Assembly (NCBI GenBank): GCA_934248075.1
Contig: CAKQKH010000021.1
Location: 1 to 22,822, forward strand
Source of the DNA: an uncultured Alphaproteobacteria bacterium
Lineage (GTDB): Bacteria; Pseudomonadota; Alphaproteobacteria; RF32; CAG-239
Reading direction: 5' to 3'
DNA length: 22,822 nucleotides
Shown here piece by piece: positions 1-6,585 of this stretch (position 1 is its first letter; each line of letters begins with the position of its first letter). The translations under genes were made by a program, and so were the position numbers. Under the pieces are notes generated by a model that was not told where the DNA came from, ran no database searches, and saw only the letters and a program-made list of their open reading frames with translations.

Positions 1-96
1 CTAGTAAACAAGTGACCGACACGCGGTTGGTGAGCCATCAAAGGCGAACCTACCAAGTTAGAGGATTAAGGTGGGGGTGGCAATAAAAAAAGACTC
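1..96. other. unassigned window edge
   Basis: No gene start, motif or RNA could be recognised here. One plus-strand frame stays open from base 3 to about base 86 and could be the tail of a gene lying to the left, but 27 codons without a recognisable motif cannot be called. The G-rich stretch around 70-80 resembles the edges of the C-rich dispersed repeats near the right end of the window. Confidence 0.3.
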
Positions 97-223
97 TGTC
101 ATGCCTCTTTGCGGAAGCATTCTTCCGCAAAGTCCAGGCATCTACCGAACTGATAATATTGATTGTCAGCACGGAAGATCGCTTGACCTCGGGCGAGAAT
201 GCTCGCCACTCGGAGCGATGACA
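97..223 (+). repeat. 127-bp palindromic intergenic repeat, copy A
   Basis: This stretch matches 3493-3619 in the same orientation over exactly 127 bp, with about 9 mismatches by my hand alignment. It opens with TGTCAT and closes with ATGACA, so it has 6-bp terminal inverted repeats. It holds two strong hairpins: GCGGAAG/CTTCCGC at 111-128 and GGCGAG/CTCGCC at 192-207. In copy B a third stem (GTGCTG/CAGCAC) is intact, whereas here its left arm is degraded, so this looks like the more decayed copy. No coding potential is convincing. The architecture resembles MITE-like or REP-type intergenic elements; the family name is unknown to me. Confidence 0.85.
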
Positions 224-296
224 GCTATTTTTAAATATGCACAATCCCAAACAAAATAAAGAATTGTTATCCTAAGCGGAGCGAAGGATCCAGTAT

Positions 297-442
297 TAAT
301 GGACTCTTCGTTGCACTCAGAGTGACAGTGCCGAGCCGCCACCCGCCGCGTGTGTCATTGCGCGAACGGCGGTCAGCCGTGAGAAGCAATCCATTTTTAT
401 CAAGAAACAATAATGGACTCTTCGCTTTGCTCAGAGTGACAG
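297..442 (+). repeat. pair of 32-bp direct repeats with intervening palindromic repeat
   Basis: A 32-bp unit beginning TAATGGACTCTTCG and ending CAGAGTGACAG occurs at 297-328 and again at 411-442 with 4 mismatches. The text just before the first copy (about 270-296, GCGGAGCGAAGGATCCAGT) is of the kind seen in dispersed intergenic repeats of many bacteria. Between the two copies sits the element at 354-409. The block looks like nested or tandem repeat insertions rather than a gene. Confidence 0.7.
354..409 (-). repeat. dispersed repeat (GCAATGAC/GAAGCAATCC family), copy 1
   Basis: The 56-bp stretch starting GTCATTGCGCGAACGGCG and ending ATCAAGAAACA is the reverse complement of 22441-22495, with about three substitutions and one 1-bp indel in the central hairpin. 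A shorter copy lies at 3436-3471. The centre forms a hairpin (ACGGC..GCCGT type). Near-identical copies at both ends of a 22-kb window show a high-copy intergenic element. Confidence 0.8.
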
Positions 443-469
443 CATTGATGAGATGATTATGCTTTAGTT

Positions 470-514
470 AAAAAAAACAACAGCCGCTGAAACCCATAAG
501 GGAATCAACGGCTG
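470..514 (-). terminator. Rho-independent terminator of the secreted-protein pair
   Basis: Read on the minus strand, the 10-bp arms at 505-514 and 481-490 (CAGCCGTTGA/TCAGCGGCTG, one wobble pair) enclose a 14-nt loop and are followed by a T-rich run (470-480). It begins about 8 bp past the stop codon at 522, so it should end transcription of the 227-aa gene and its upstream partner. Confidence 0.85.
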
Positions 515-521
515 CCGTATA

Positions 522-1205
522 TTATTTTGTACGGTAGCATGAGAATCTGAACCGTACGGCAACGTAACCGGTCACCCAGCTACGTTTAAGTGGGTTCGGA
601 AGCTCTTTGAGCCCCGTACCCTCTGGAACGACAACGTGTCCGTTGTTTGTCGTTCCTTCATATGGCGTAATATTGCAGCCTGCGGCTACTTCAACGCCAT
701 ATCGAGGATCTTTCCCAGGCCGGATATTGGCAGACAACTCTACCATTCCGGCGAGGGCGCTCTTTGTGCAGATATGCCGCACGAGAGCTGCCTCGGTCTC
801 CAGACCTTGCCACTGGTCTTGAGGTGACACTCCTACGCCGATAGTCATCGCAGGGATGATTCGGCTATAAGCATTGTATACCCCAATATTTTGCTTATAG
901 TAAGCAAAAATTGAGGCATTGATGCTTCGGTTAGAGAGTGTTTCATCCCAATACAGGCTCTTCGAGCAAGACGCCTGTACTCCAACTTCAGCTCCACCGG
1001 CTTTGCCGAAGCTGTAGCCGAAGGCGGCAGAGGCACCGATGGCTGCTTTGTTCGAGTTGAACATTGCCACCGCGCCTGCCGACATTGTTGGAGCATGCAG
1101 GCCGTTTTCCAGTCTCGGAGCAACGGCTTTGGTCTGGGCCTGCGCATATACACCGCAAAGGGTGGCAGCAACTGCGCATATCGCTGCTATAAAAATTTTT
1201 TTCAT
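522..1205 (-). CDS. secreted protein, putative outer-membrane beta-barrel (227 aa), not recognised
   Basis: I do not recognise the family. The N-terminus is a clear Sec signal peptide: MKK, then a hydrophobic Ala-rich core, with likely cleavage after YAQA at residue 23. The mature part is rich in Gly, Ala and alternating aromatic/polar residues. It ends in an alternating strand (GYVAVRFRF) that could be the last strand of a small outer-membrane barrel, although SCYRTK follows it, which is unlike a canonical terminal aromatic. Mature cysteines are few. The gene lies 76 bp downstream of the lipoprotein gene on the same strand and ends at a strong terminator, so the two are probably co-transcribed. 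The Shine-Dalgarno-like AGGAGAC is 17 nt from the ATG, further than usual. A surface or envelope role is inferred only from the export signal and composition. Confidence 0.7.
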   Translation of the reverse strand: MKKIFIAAICAVAATLCGVYAQAQTKAVAPRLENGLHAPTMSAGAVAMFNSNKAAIGASAAFGYSFGKAGGAEVGVQASCSKSLYWDETLSNRSINASIFAYYKQNIGVYNAYSRIIPAMTIGVGVSPQDQWQGLETEAALVRHICTKSALAGMVELSANIRPGKDPRYGVEVAAGCNITPYEGTTNNGHVVVPEGTGLKELPNPLKRSWVTGYVAVRFRFSCYRTK

Positions 1206-1228
1206 AATTTTTTGATCTATGTCTCCTC
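1203..1228 (-). promoter_or_regulatory. unusually spaced ribosome-binding region of the 227-aa gene
   Basis: On the minus strand, GAGGAGAC is followed by 17 nt (ATAGATCAAAAAATT plus flanks) before the ATG. That is too far for ordinary initiation. No ATG, GTG or TTG lies at normal distance. The start is fixed instead by the signal peptide. A similar AGGAGAC sits upstream of the partner lipoprotein gene. Confidence 0.45.
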
Positions 1229-1232
1229 GCCG

Positions 1233-1250
1233 CTGACAACATTATGTCAG
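1233..1250 (-). other. intercistronic hairpin between lipoprotein and 227-aa genes
   Basis: CTGACA and TGTCAG form a 6-bp stem with a 6-nt loop in the 76-bp gap between the two secreted-protein genes. There is no T-run after it in either direction, so it does not look like a terminator. It could affect mRNA processing or the relative expression of the pair. Confidence 0.35.
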
Positions 1251-1281
1251 GAATAGGGCTTGGAGACGGGTTTGACTTATT

Positions 1282-2781
1282 TTATTTGAGAACAAGTTTT
1301 GAACCATTCTCAAGAGAGAAGGTCGTTGTCTCGTTCTCTGCATTATAGACTCCGCTGTTCTGATAAGGATCACGGAGCCTAGCAGTCGTTGTAGAAACGA
1401 CTGAGACAGCGGCAGTAAAGCTTCTGTCGAAAGGCATGTATATATACGCGCTTTCGCTACGTACTACAAAACCTCCTACGAAAGCAGTGCCGTTGTAAAC
1501 CATAGCTAATTTCTCGGTAGGGAGAGACTTGCCAGATGTTGTTTCACGGTAAATCTCACGTCCGGTTGTTTCATCAAAAGCGACGAACAACGTTTCGTTT
1601 GAATTTACTGTTGACTGGAACCATGCGCAGATAGGGGTTGATACCCATCTGTCACGGCTGCCATTATAACGATCTGTTTGGTCTGCTCTGATGAGCTTGT
1701 AGCCAGGGATAGTAGGATCCACCGGGGCGTTAATACGTATCACCTGTGTATCCTCGGCTTGTTCAAAGCCGGCAATTGAGAGCGCAGCGCGATTGCTCCA
1801 TACGGTAGCAATGTTGCTGAAGCTCTTGGAATTTACCGTCCACGCACCCTCGAAAGAGCGACGAACGATAGATCCATTGCTGGCAGTGAATTCGACTGCT
1901 TCTGGAACTATTACTGTCCAGTTGTCGGAGAATTCCTTACCATTCAGTGTATAGCTGAAGTGGCAGTTATTTCCGTTAACCGTAATGACAGTGTTGTTCA
2001 ATACAGGGCTGGCGGTTGAGGTCTTTACGATCTCGGCACCAGCAGTGAACTGTACATTAAACGTTCCGTTGAGAACCTTGACGTCTCCGGTGCGAACACC
2101 GTTAATCGTCTTGTACTCGTTAAGAGTAGCGGTACCCTTGCCGGTAACGCGGAAGTTGTCAAACTCATAGCTAATAACGTCATCCTCAGCAAAAAGGATG
2201 CTGGTTGGAATTGTTACTTCCTCTTCATCACCTTTAACAGTGATTTCTGAGTTAAGTTTATTTCCTTCAGCACTCTTGATTGCAAGAGAAGTCGGTACAT
2301 AGCCACAGGCCTCGAGGCTTGCCACCGCACCGCTAGTCGCAAAGTTCGGATGGCAGTAAGTGGTCTTGTTCGTAGTAAAACGAACAGTCTCACATCCTGT
2401 CATCTTCACAGAGACAGTGATGGTGCAGTTGTCGGTCAGTGCAAATCCGCCGTTGTAAATGACAGTTTTACCGACCAAGGCAACAGCCTCAGACCTTTTC
2501 AGGCCGGCGGCTTCTGAAACAGTGACTGCGTGTGTCGCAGTATATTTCTTGTTTTCAAAGACCTCGTTAAGGTCTTTAACGTTCACGAGAGCCGCTTCGT
2601 GAACATCAGAAATGGCGCCATTGTTGTACTCGGCACTTACGTGCTTCGTAACAACAGTCATTTCTGTTGTCGGACCTACAGGAGTATTGCCTCCTTTGGT
2701 CTCAATCTCTAAAAAATCCGCGCATGAAACGCAGATTATAGAGACTACACTTGCTACAGCTATTTTCCAAAATTTTGCCAT
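1282..2781 (-). CDS. lipoprotein, beta-rich surface protein (499 aa), Bacteroidota-like; not recognised
   Basis: I do not recognise the family. The chosen ATG at 2781 begins MAKFWKIAVASVV, followed by a hydrophobic stretch and a lipobox-like CVSC, giving a lipidated Cys at residue 20. Upstream frame extends another 39 codons to 2898, but that would bury the signal peptide. After the Cys comes ADFLEIE, the style of N-terminus common in Bacteroidota surface lipoproteins (SusD-type proteins often start C-x-DFL). The rest is rich in Thr, Val, Asn and Ser in alternating strand patterns, suggesting several Ig-like or beta-sandwich domains; there are no membrane helices and no enzyme motif I can name. 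Codon use leans to AAG, AAC, GAG and ACT, whereas the genes to the right prefer AAA and GTT. It is the first gene of a two-gene unit. An adhesin, fimbrillin-like or glycan-binding role would fit but is unproven. Confidence 0.75.
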   Translation of the reverse strand: MAKFWKIAVASVVSIICVSCADFLEIETKGGNTPVGPTTEMTVVTKHVSAEYNNGAISDVHEAALVNVKDLNEVFENKKYTATHAVTVSEAAGLKRSEAVALVGKTVIYNGGFALTDNCTITVSVKMTGCETVRFTTNKTTYCHPNFATSGAVASLEACGYVPTSLAIKSAEGNKLNSEITVKGDEEEVTIPTSILFAEDDVISYEFDNFRVTGKGTATLNEYKTINGVRTGDVKVLNGTFNVQFTAGAEIVKTSTASPVLNNTVITVNGNNCHFSYTLNGKEFSDNWTVIVPEAVEFTASNGSIVRRSFEGAWTVNSKSFSNIATVWSNRAALSIAGFEQAEDTQVIRINAPVDPTIPGYKLIRADQTDRYNGSRDRWVSTPICAWFQSTVNSNETLFVAFDETTGREIYRETTSGKSLPTEKLAMVYNGTAFVGGFVVRSESAYIYMPFDRSFTAAVSVVSTTTARLRDPYQNSGVYNAENETTTFSLENGSKLVLK

Positions 2782-2810
2782 AGTTATTTCTTTTGCATAA
2801 TAGGTCTCCT
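2779..2810 (-). promoter_or_regulatory. Shine-Dalgarno plus 4-codon leader ORF before the lipoprotein gene
   Basis: On the minus strand, AGGAGACC is followed at normal spacing by ATG CAA AAG AAA TAA, a complete mini-ORF (Met-Gln-Lys-Lys). The lipoprotein ATG lies 2 nt after its stop. The main start itself has only a weak AAGAAA upstream. The arrangement would suit translational coupling by reinitiation, but it may be fortuitous. Confidence 0.4.
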
Positions 2811-2898
2811 TGCGGAAACTGTTTTGCTTTATGCCCAACCAGCTACAAAATTTCTTCTTCAAACACGCAAAATCTATACAAAGGGTACTATTATTCAC

Positions 2899-3260
2899 CT
2901 TTGCCGGCTGTAGCTAAAATGCCGAAAGATTTGTTATTGTGTTTGTTTCTGAAAATTCCATAGCGCCAAGGTCAGGCTATTTTCAACTTTAAAAATTATC
3001 AAATTTAATACTTCACGCTAGAAGTATATACAAATACTATGACAATAGTCGTTTCTACTAAAATAAATCAAATCAATCCCACAAAACTCAACACATTAGT
3101 TGAGAAATTATGAAAAAGTTAAATTGACAATTATAAGCAAAAAACATCTAAGGATAATATGTGTACAATTTTATTTATAGCATAGAGGGGCAGAATTTTC
3201 AACAAAAATTCGCACTTTCGTGTTGAATTTTAAGCATTTTTAAGAGATTTTTTACGATTG
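2899..3260. other. AT-rich stretch with no gene seen
   Basis: About 360 bp of strongly AT-rich sequence without a convincing reading frame. It contains small inverted repeats, such as TACTTC/GAAGTA near 3008-3027, CTCAAC/GTTGAG near 3088-3105, and TTCAACA/TGTTGAA near 3198-3227. It probably carries the promoter of the lipoprotein gene on the minus strand, but I could not find a well-spaced sigma-70 pair. Confidence 0.5.
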
Positions 3261-3269
3261 ACTCAAAAG

Positions 3270-3430
3270 CGATTAATAGACGCAATAGCCAAAAATGAGC
3301 ATCGGCGCGGAGTCCGGCGGAAGAAAATGCTGATTTGAGGAATCGTTAGGCGAATCGGGCAATATGCGGTTTTTGTCAAAGGTGGTGGTTAGCGGGCGGC
3401 TGGCGCTGTTTGCGACTCGGAAAGGGTGCT
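3270..3430. other. GC-richer intergenic block of unknown nature
   Basis: This block is clearly richer in GC than the DNA to its left. A 60-codon frame is open on the minus strand (3273-3455), but it has no Shine-Dalgarno, no recognisable motif and an odd composition (Pro, Ser, Asn, Arg), and it runs into the repeat at 3436. I see no known RNA. It may be a decayed repeat or a remnant of an inserted element. Confidence 0.35.
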
Positions 3431-3435
3431 GATTG

Positions 3436-3471
3436 AAAAATGGATTGCTTCTCACGGCTATCGCCGTTCGC
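3436..3471 (+). repeat. dispersed repeat (GAAGCAATCC family), partial copy 2
   Basis: AAAAATGGATTGCTTCTC, then a small hairpin (ACGGCTATCGCCGT) and TCGCC, repeats the left part of 22441-22495 and, inverted, of 354-409. It then passes into CAGAATCCAGTAAA, which resembles text at 22530-22547. The copy is therefore a mosaic of two repeat types. Copy B of the 127-bp element begins about 20 bp further on. Confidence 0.7.
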
Positions 3472-3492
3472 CAGAATCCAGTAAAAAGATAT

Positions 3493-3619
3493 TGTCATGC
3501 CTCTTTGTGGAAGCATTCTTCCGCAAAGTCCAGGCATCTACCGTGCTGTTAGAATGTATTATCAGCACGGAAGATCGCTTGACCTCGGGCGAGAATGCTC
3601 GCCACTCGGAGCGATGACA
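3493..3619 (+). repeat. 127-bp palindromic intergenic repeat, copy B
   Basis: This is the second, better preserved copy of the element at 97-223, in direct orientation and of the same length. All three stems can form, including GTGCTG/CAGCAC in the middle, and the ends are TGTCAT and ATGACA. Together with copy A it brackets the two secreted-protein genes and about 3.27 kb of DNA. Confidence 0.85.
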
Positions 3620-3727
3620 ATGCACCTGTGAAATCGAAAGAAAATGTGGAAAAGGGCGCTTGATGCCTAGTCTTTGTCTGGAGGCGGCGGAGAGAAAATA
3701 TTGCCCGGTGTAACTGTAATATATCTC

Positions 3728-3756
3728 TTGCAGAATCGGATTTAATGTTATATTTT
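3728..3756 (+). promoter_or_regulatory. candidate sigma-70 promoter of ppdK
   Basis: TTGCAG at 3728-3733 and TATTTT at 3751-3756 are separated by 17 bp. Downstream lies a leader of about 70 nt. This is a motif match in AT-rich DNA, so only moderate weight is justified. TATATT at 3749 is an alternative -10 with shorter spacing. Confidence 0.4.
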
Positions 3757-3775
3757 ATTGCCGAATATAAGTTCG

Positions 3776-3801
3776 TCAGGCGGTTTTCTCCGTCTGATTT
3801 T
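3776..3801 (+). other. hairpin in the ppdK leader
   Basis: TCAGGCGG at 3776-3783 pairs with CCGTCTGA at 3790-3797 (one G-U pair) around a 6-nt loop, followed by only four T. It is too weak in T-run for a full terminator, but it could be a weak attenuator or an mRNA-stabilising 5-prime hairpin ahead of a highly expressed gene. Confidence 0.35.
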
Positions 3802-3836
3802 CATTAACAAAGCTACTAAAAGGAGCTCCATAAACC

Positions 3837-6530
3837 ATGAGTAAATGGGTATATACATTTGGAAACGGCAAAGCCGAAGGCGATGCCACAATGAGAAATC
3901 TCCTTGGTGGTAAAGGCGCTAACCTCGCTGAAATGAACAAGGTTGGCCTGCCGGTTCCTCCAGGATTTACCGTTACGACAGAAGTTTGCACATACTACTA
4001 TAACAATAACAAAACTTATCCGGCTGACCTGAAGGATCAGGTTCGTGAAGCTGTTGCCGGTGTTGAGAAAATTATGGGCAAAAAGTTTGCCGATGCCAAC
4101 AATCCGCTGTTGTTCTCAGTTCGTTCGGGCGCTCGCGTTTCTATGCCGGGTATGATGGACACCGTTTTGAACTTGGGTTTGAATGACCAAACCGTACAGG
4201 CTTTGGCCAAGGCTTCCGGTTCTGAGCGTTTTGCTTATGACTCTTATCGTCGTTTCTTGCAGATGTTCTCTGACGTGGTTTTGGGCGCTGACCTTGACCT
4301 CTATGAAGCTGCTTTGGAAAATATGAAAAAATCTAAAGGCTACAAATCTGATACTGATTTGACTGCTGAAGACCTCAAAGAATTGGTTAAAGAATACAAA
4401 GCTATCGGTGAGAAAATCGGCAAAGTTGTTCCGCAGGATCCGTGGGATCAGTTATGGGCCGGTATCGGCGCCGTATTTGGTTCTTGGATGGCTGCCCGTG
4501 CTATTACTTATCGTAAACTCAACAATATTCCGGGTGACTGGGGTACCGCAGTTAACGTTCAGACCATGGTGTTCGGTAATGCCGGTGATGACTGCGCTAC
4601 TGGTGTTTGCTTCTCTCGTGACCCGGCTACCGGTGAAAATGTTTACTACGGTGAATATTTGGTAAATGCTCAGGGTGAAGACGTTGTGGCCGGTATTCGT
4701 ACTCCGCAACCGATGGCCTCTAAGGGCGACGGCACTTCTCTGGAAGAAAAATGGCCGCACCTCTACAAAGAGCTGGTTGATGTTCGTAACAACCTCGAAG
4801 CTCACTACAAAGACATGCAGGATATGGAATTCACCATTGAACATGGTAAATTGTGGATGTTGCAGTGCCGCAACGGTAAACGTACTGCCGCCGCCGCTGT
4901 TCGTATGGCTGTTGAGATGGTTGAAGAAGGCCTGATCAACAAAGAAGAAGCCATTATGCGTGTTGGCGCTGATCAGTTGGATCAGTTGTTGCACCCGATG
5001 TTGGATCCGAAAGCTAAGAAAACCGTTATTGCTACCGGTTTGCCGGCTTCTCCGGGCGCTGCTGTCGGTCGCGCTGTGTTCTGCGCTGAAGACGCTGAAG
5101 CTTGGGCTGCCAAAGGCGAGAAAGTTATCTTGATCCGTAACGAAACTTCTCCGGAAGATATTGGCGGTATGCACGCTTCTCAGGGCGTTATCACCGCTCG
5201 CGGCGGTATGACCTCTCACGCGGCGGTTGTTGCCCGCGGTATGGGTACTCCGTGCGTTTCTGGTTCTCATGAAATTCATATCGACTATGCCAAAAAGACC
5301 ATGACCACCGATAAAGGTGTTGTGGTTAAAGAAGGCGATTGGGTATCTTTGGACGGTGCTAAAGGCCAGATTATCGAGGGTCAGGTTCCGACCGTTAAGG
5401 CTGATACCAATAGCGGTAACTTTGGTAAGTTGATGGGCTGGGTTGATGAAATCCGCACCTTGGAAGTTCGCGCTAACGCCGAGACTCCGAAAGATGCTCA
5501 GACTGCCCGCGACTTTGGCGCTCAGGGTATTGGTTTGGCTCGTACCGAACATATGTTCTTTGACGCTGAGCGTATTCCTGACATGCGCGCCATGATTTTG
5601 GCTGACAACGAAGAAGGACGCCGCGCTGCGTTGGCTCGTTTGTTGCCGTATCAGAAGCAGGACTTCAAAGATTTGTTCAAAATTATGAACGGTCTGCCGG
5701 TGGTTGTTCGTCTGTTGGATCCGCCTTTGCATGAATTCTTGCCGAATACAGAAGCTGAAATGAAAGAATTGGCCGACAAAATGGGCATGACTTTGGAAAA
5801 AGTTAAACAGCGTGCCAACTCTCTGCATGAGGCTAACCCGATGCTTGGTCACCGTGGCTGCCGTCTGCCGATTACCTATCCGGAAATCTGCGAAATGCAA
5901 ACCCGCGCTATCATTGAGGCCGCTATTGAGTGCGCTGATGCTGGTGTAAAAGTTCTGCCGGAAATCGAAGTTCCGTTGACCGGTTCTAAGAAAGAGCTGG
6001 ATATCGTTAAGGAAATTATCGATACGACAGCTGCCAAAGTATTTGCTGAAAAAGGCAAGAAAGTTGTATATGAAGTCGGCTCTATGATCGAGTTGCCGCG
6101 CGCCGCTCTCAAGGCTGACGAGCTGGCTCAGTCTGCTGAGTTCTTCGGCTTCGGCACCAACGACTTGACTCAAACAACTTTGGGTATGAGCCGTGATGAT
6201 ACCGGTGCTATTCTTGATGAATACCGCGCCCGCGGCGTATATGTTGCTGATCCGTTCGCATCTATTGATGTTGAGGGTGTCGGCTGCTTGGTTAAGATGG
6301 CCTGTGAAAAAGCCCGCAGCTCCAATCCGAAAATTTGGTTGGGCGTATGCGGTGAGCACGGCGGTGACCCGGCATCTATCGACTTCTTCCAGACTTGCGG
6401 CATGAACTATGTTTCTTGCTCTCCGTACCGTGTACCGGTAGCTCGTCTGGCTGCGGCTCAGGCTGCAGTTCGTCATAAGGGCGAAAAAGTTAACAATGGC
6501 TGCTCTTGCGGCTGCAAAAAAGCCTGCTAA
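3837..6530 (+). CDS. ppdK: pyruvate, phosphate dikinase
   Basis: PPDK interconverts pyruvate + ATP + Pi and PEP + AMP + PPi in the cytosol, linking glycolysis and gluconeogenesis. At 897 aa it is full length. The N-terminal ATP-grasp domain carries SVRSGAR (Arg96 region). The swivelling domain has GGMTSHAAVVARG with the phosphorylated His at residue 461. The C-terminal PEP/pyruvate barrel has the catalytic Cys838 in GVCGEHGGD. The start is set by AAGGAG 11 nt upstream of ATG and by the conserved beginning (WVYTFGNGKAEG). Codon bias towards GGT, CGT and CTG is much stronger than in its neighbours, suggesting high expression. Odd: after the normal end of the barrel comes a tail with Cys889, 891, 893 and 897 (CSCGCKKAC), not typical of PPDK. 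It is a single-gene unit closed by a terminator. Confidence 0.97.
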   Translation: MSKWVYTFGNGKAEGDATMRNLLGGKGANLAEMNKVGLPVPPGFTVTTEVCTYYYNNNKTYPADLKDQVREAVAGVEKIMGKKFADANNPLLFSVRSGARVSMPGMMDTVLNLGLNDQTVQALAKASGSERFAYDSYRRFLQMFSDVVLGADLDLYEAALENMKKSKGYKSDTDLTAEDLKELVKEYKAIGEKIGKVVPQDPWDQLWAGIGAVFGSWMAARAITYRKLNNIPGDWGTAVNVQTMVFGNAGDDCATGVCFSRDPATGENVYYGEYLVNAQGEDVVAGIRTPQPMASKGDGTSLEEKWPHLYKELVDVRNNLEAHYKDMQDMEFTIEHGKLWMLQCRNGKRTAAAAVRMAVEMVEEGLINKEEAIMRVGADQLDQLLHPMLDPKAKKTVIATGLPASPGAAVGRAVFCAEDAEAWAAKGEKVILIRNETSPEDIGGMHASQGVITARGGMTSHAAVVARGMGTPCVSGSHEIHIDYAKKTMTTDKGVVVKEGDWVSLDGAKGQIIEGQVPTVKADTNSGNFGKLMGWVDEIRTLEVRANAETPKDAQTARDFGAQGIGLARTEHMFFDAERIPDMRAMILADNEEGRRAALARLLPYQKQDFKDLFKIMNGLPVVVRLLDPPLHEFLPNTEAEMKELADKMGMTLEKVKQRANSLHEANPMLGHRGCRLPITYPEICEMQTRAIIEAAIECADAGVKVLPEIEVPLTGSKKELDIVKEIIDTTAAKVFAEKGKKVVYEVGSMIELPRAALKADELAQSAEFFGFGTNDLTQTTLGMSRDDTGAILDEYRARGVYVADPFASIDVEGVGCLVKMACEKARSSNPKIWLGVCGEHGGDPASIDFFQTCGMNYVSCSPYRVPVARLAAAQAAVRHKGEKVNNGCSCGCKKAC

Positions 6531-6551
6531 TTTGTAGCGGCAATTTACAAG

Positions 6552-6585
6552 AAACTCCTGGCTTGAAAAAGTCAGGAGTTTTTTT
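6552..6585 (+). terminator. Rho-independent terminator of ppdK
   Basis: AAACTCCTG at 6552-6560 and CAGGAGTTT at 6573-6581 form a 9-bp stem with a 12-nt loop, continuing into a T-run to 6585. It lies about 20 bp after the ppdK stop. Confidence 0.9.

Noticed and set aside
97..442. CRISPR-like repeats at the left end
   Set aside because: Repeat units are long, few, diverged and irregularly spaced, with no constant-length spacers and no cas genes.
3000..3034. Bacteroidota-type promoter for the lipoprotein gene (TAAATTTG with an upstream TTTG on the minus strand)
   Set aside because: TAAATTTG fits the TAnnTTTG form, but the TTTG lies 23 bp away rather than about 19-21, and the DNA is so AT-rich that such matches are expected by chance.
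3125..3160. TTGACA on the plus strand at about 3125-3130 as a promoter
   Set aside because: No -10 at 16-18 bp and no gene downstream on that strand before ppdK, which has a better placed candidate.
3273..3455. A 60-codon minus-strand frame in the GC-richer block
   Set aside because: There is no Shine-Dalgarno, it overlaps a repeat, and its composition is not protein-like. It is kept only as an unexplained block.
4452..6476. A 674-codon open frame on the minus strand inside ppdK
   Set aside because: It is antisense to a certain, strongly codon-biased gene. Preference for certain third bases removes stop codons from the opposite strand. No ribosome-binding site and no recognisable domain are present.
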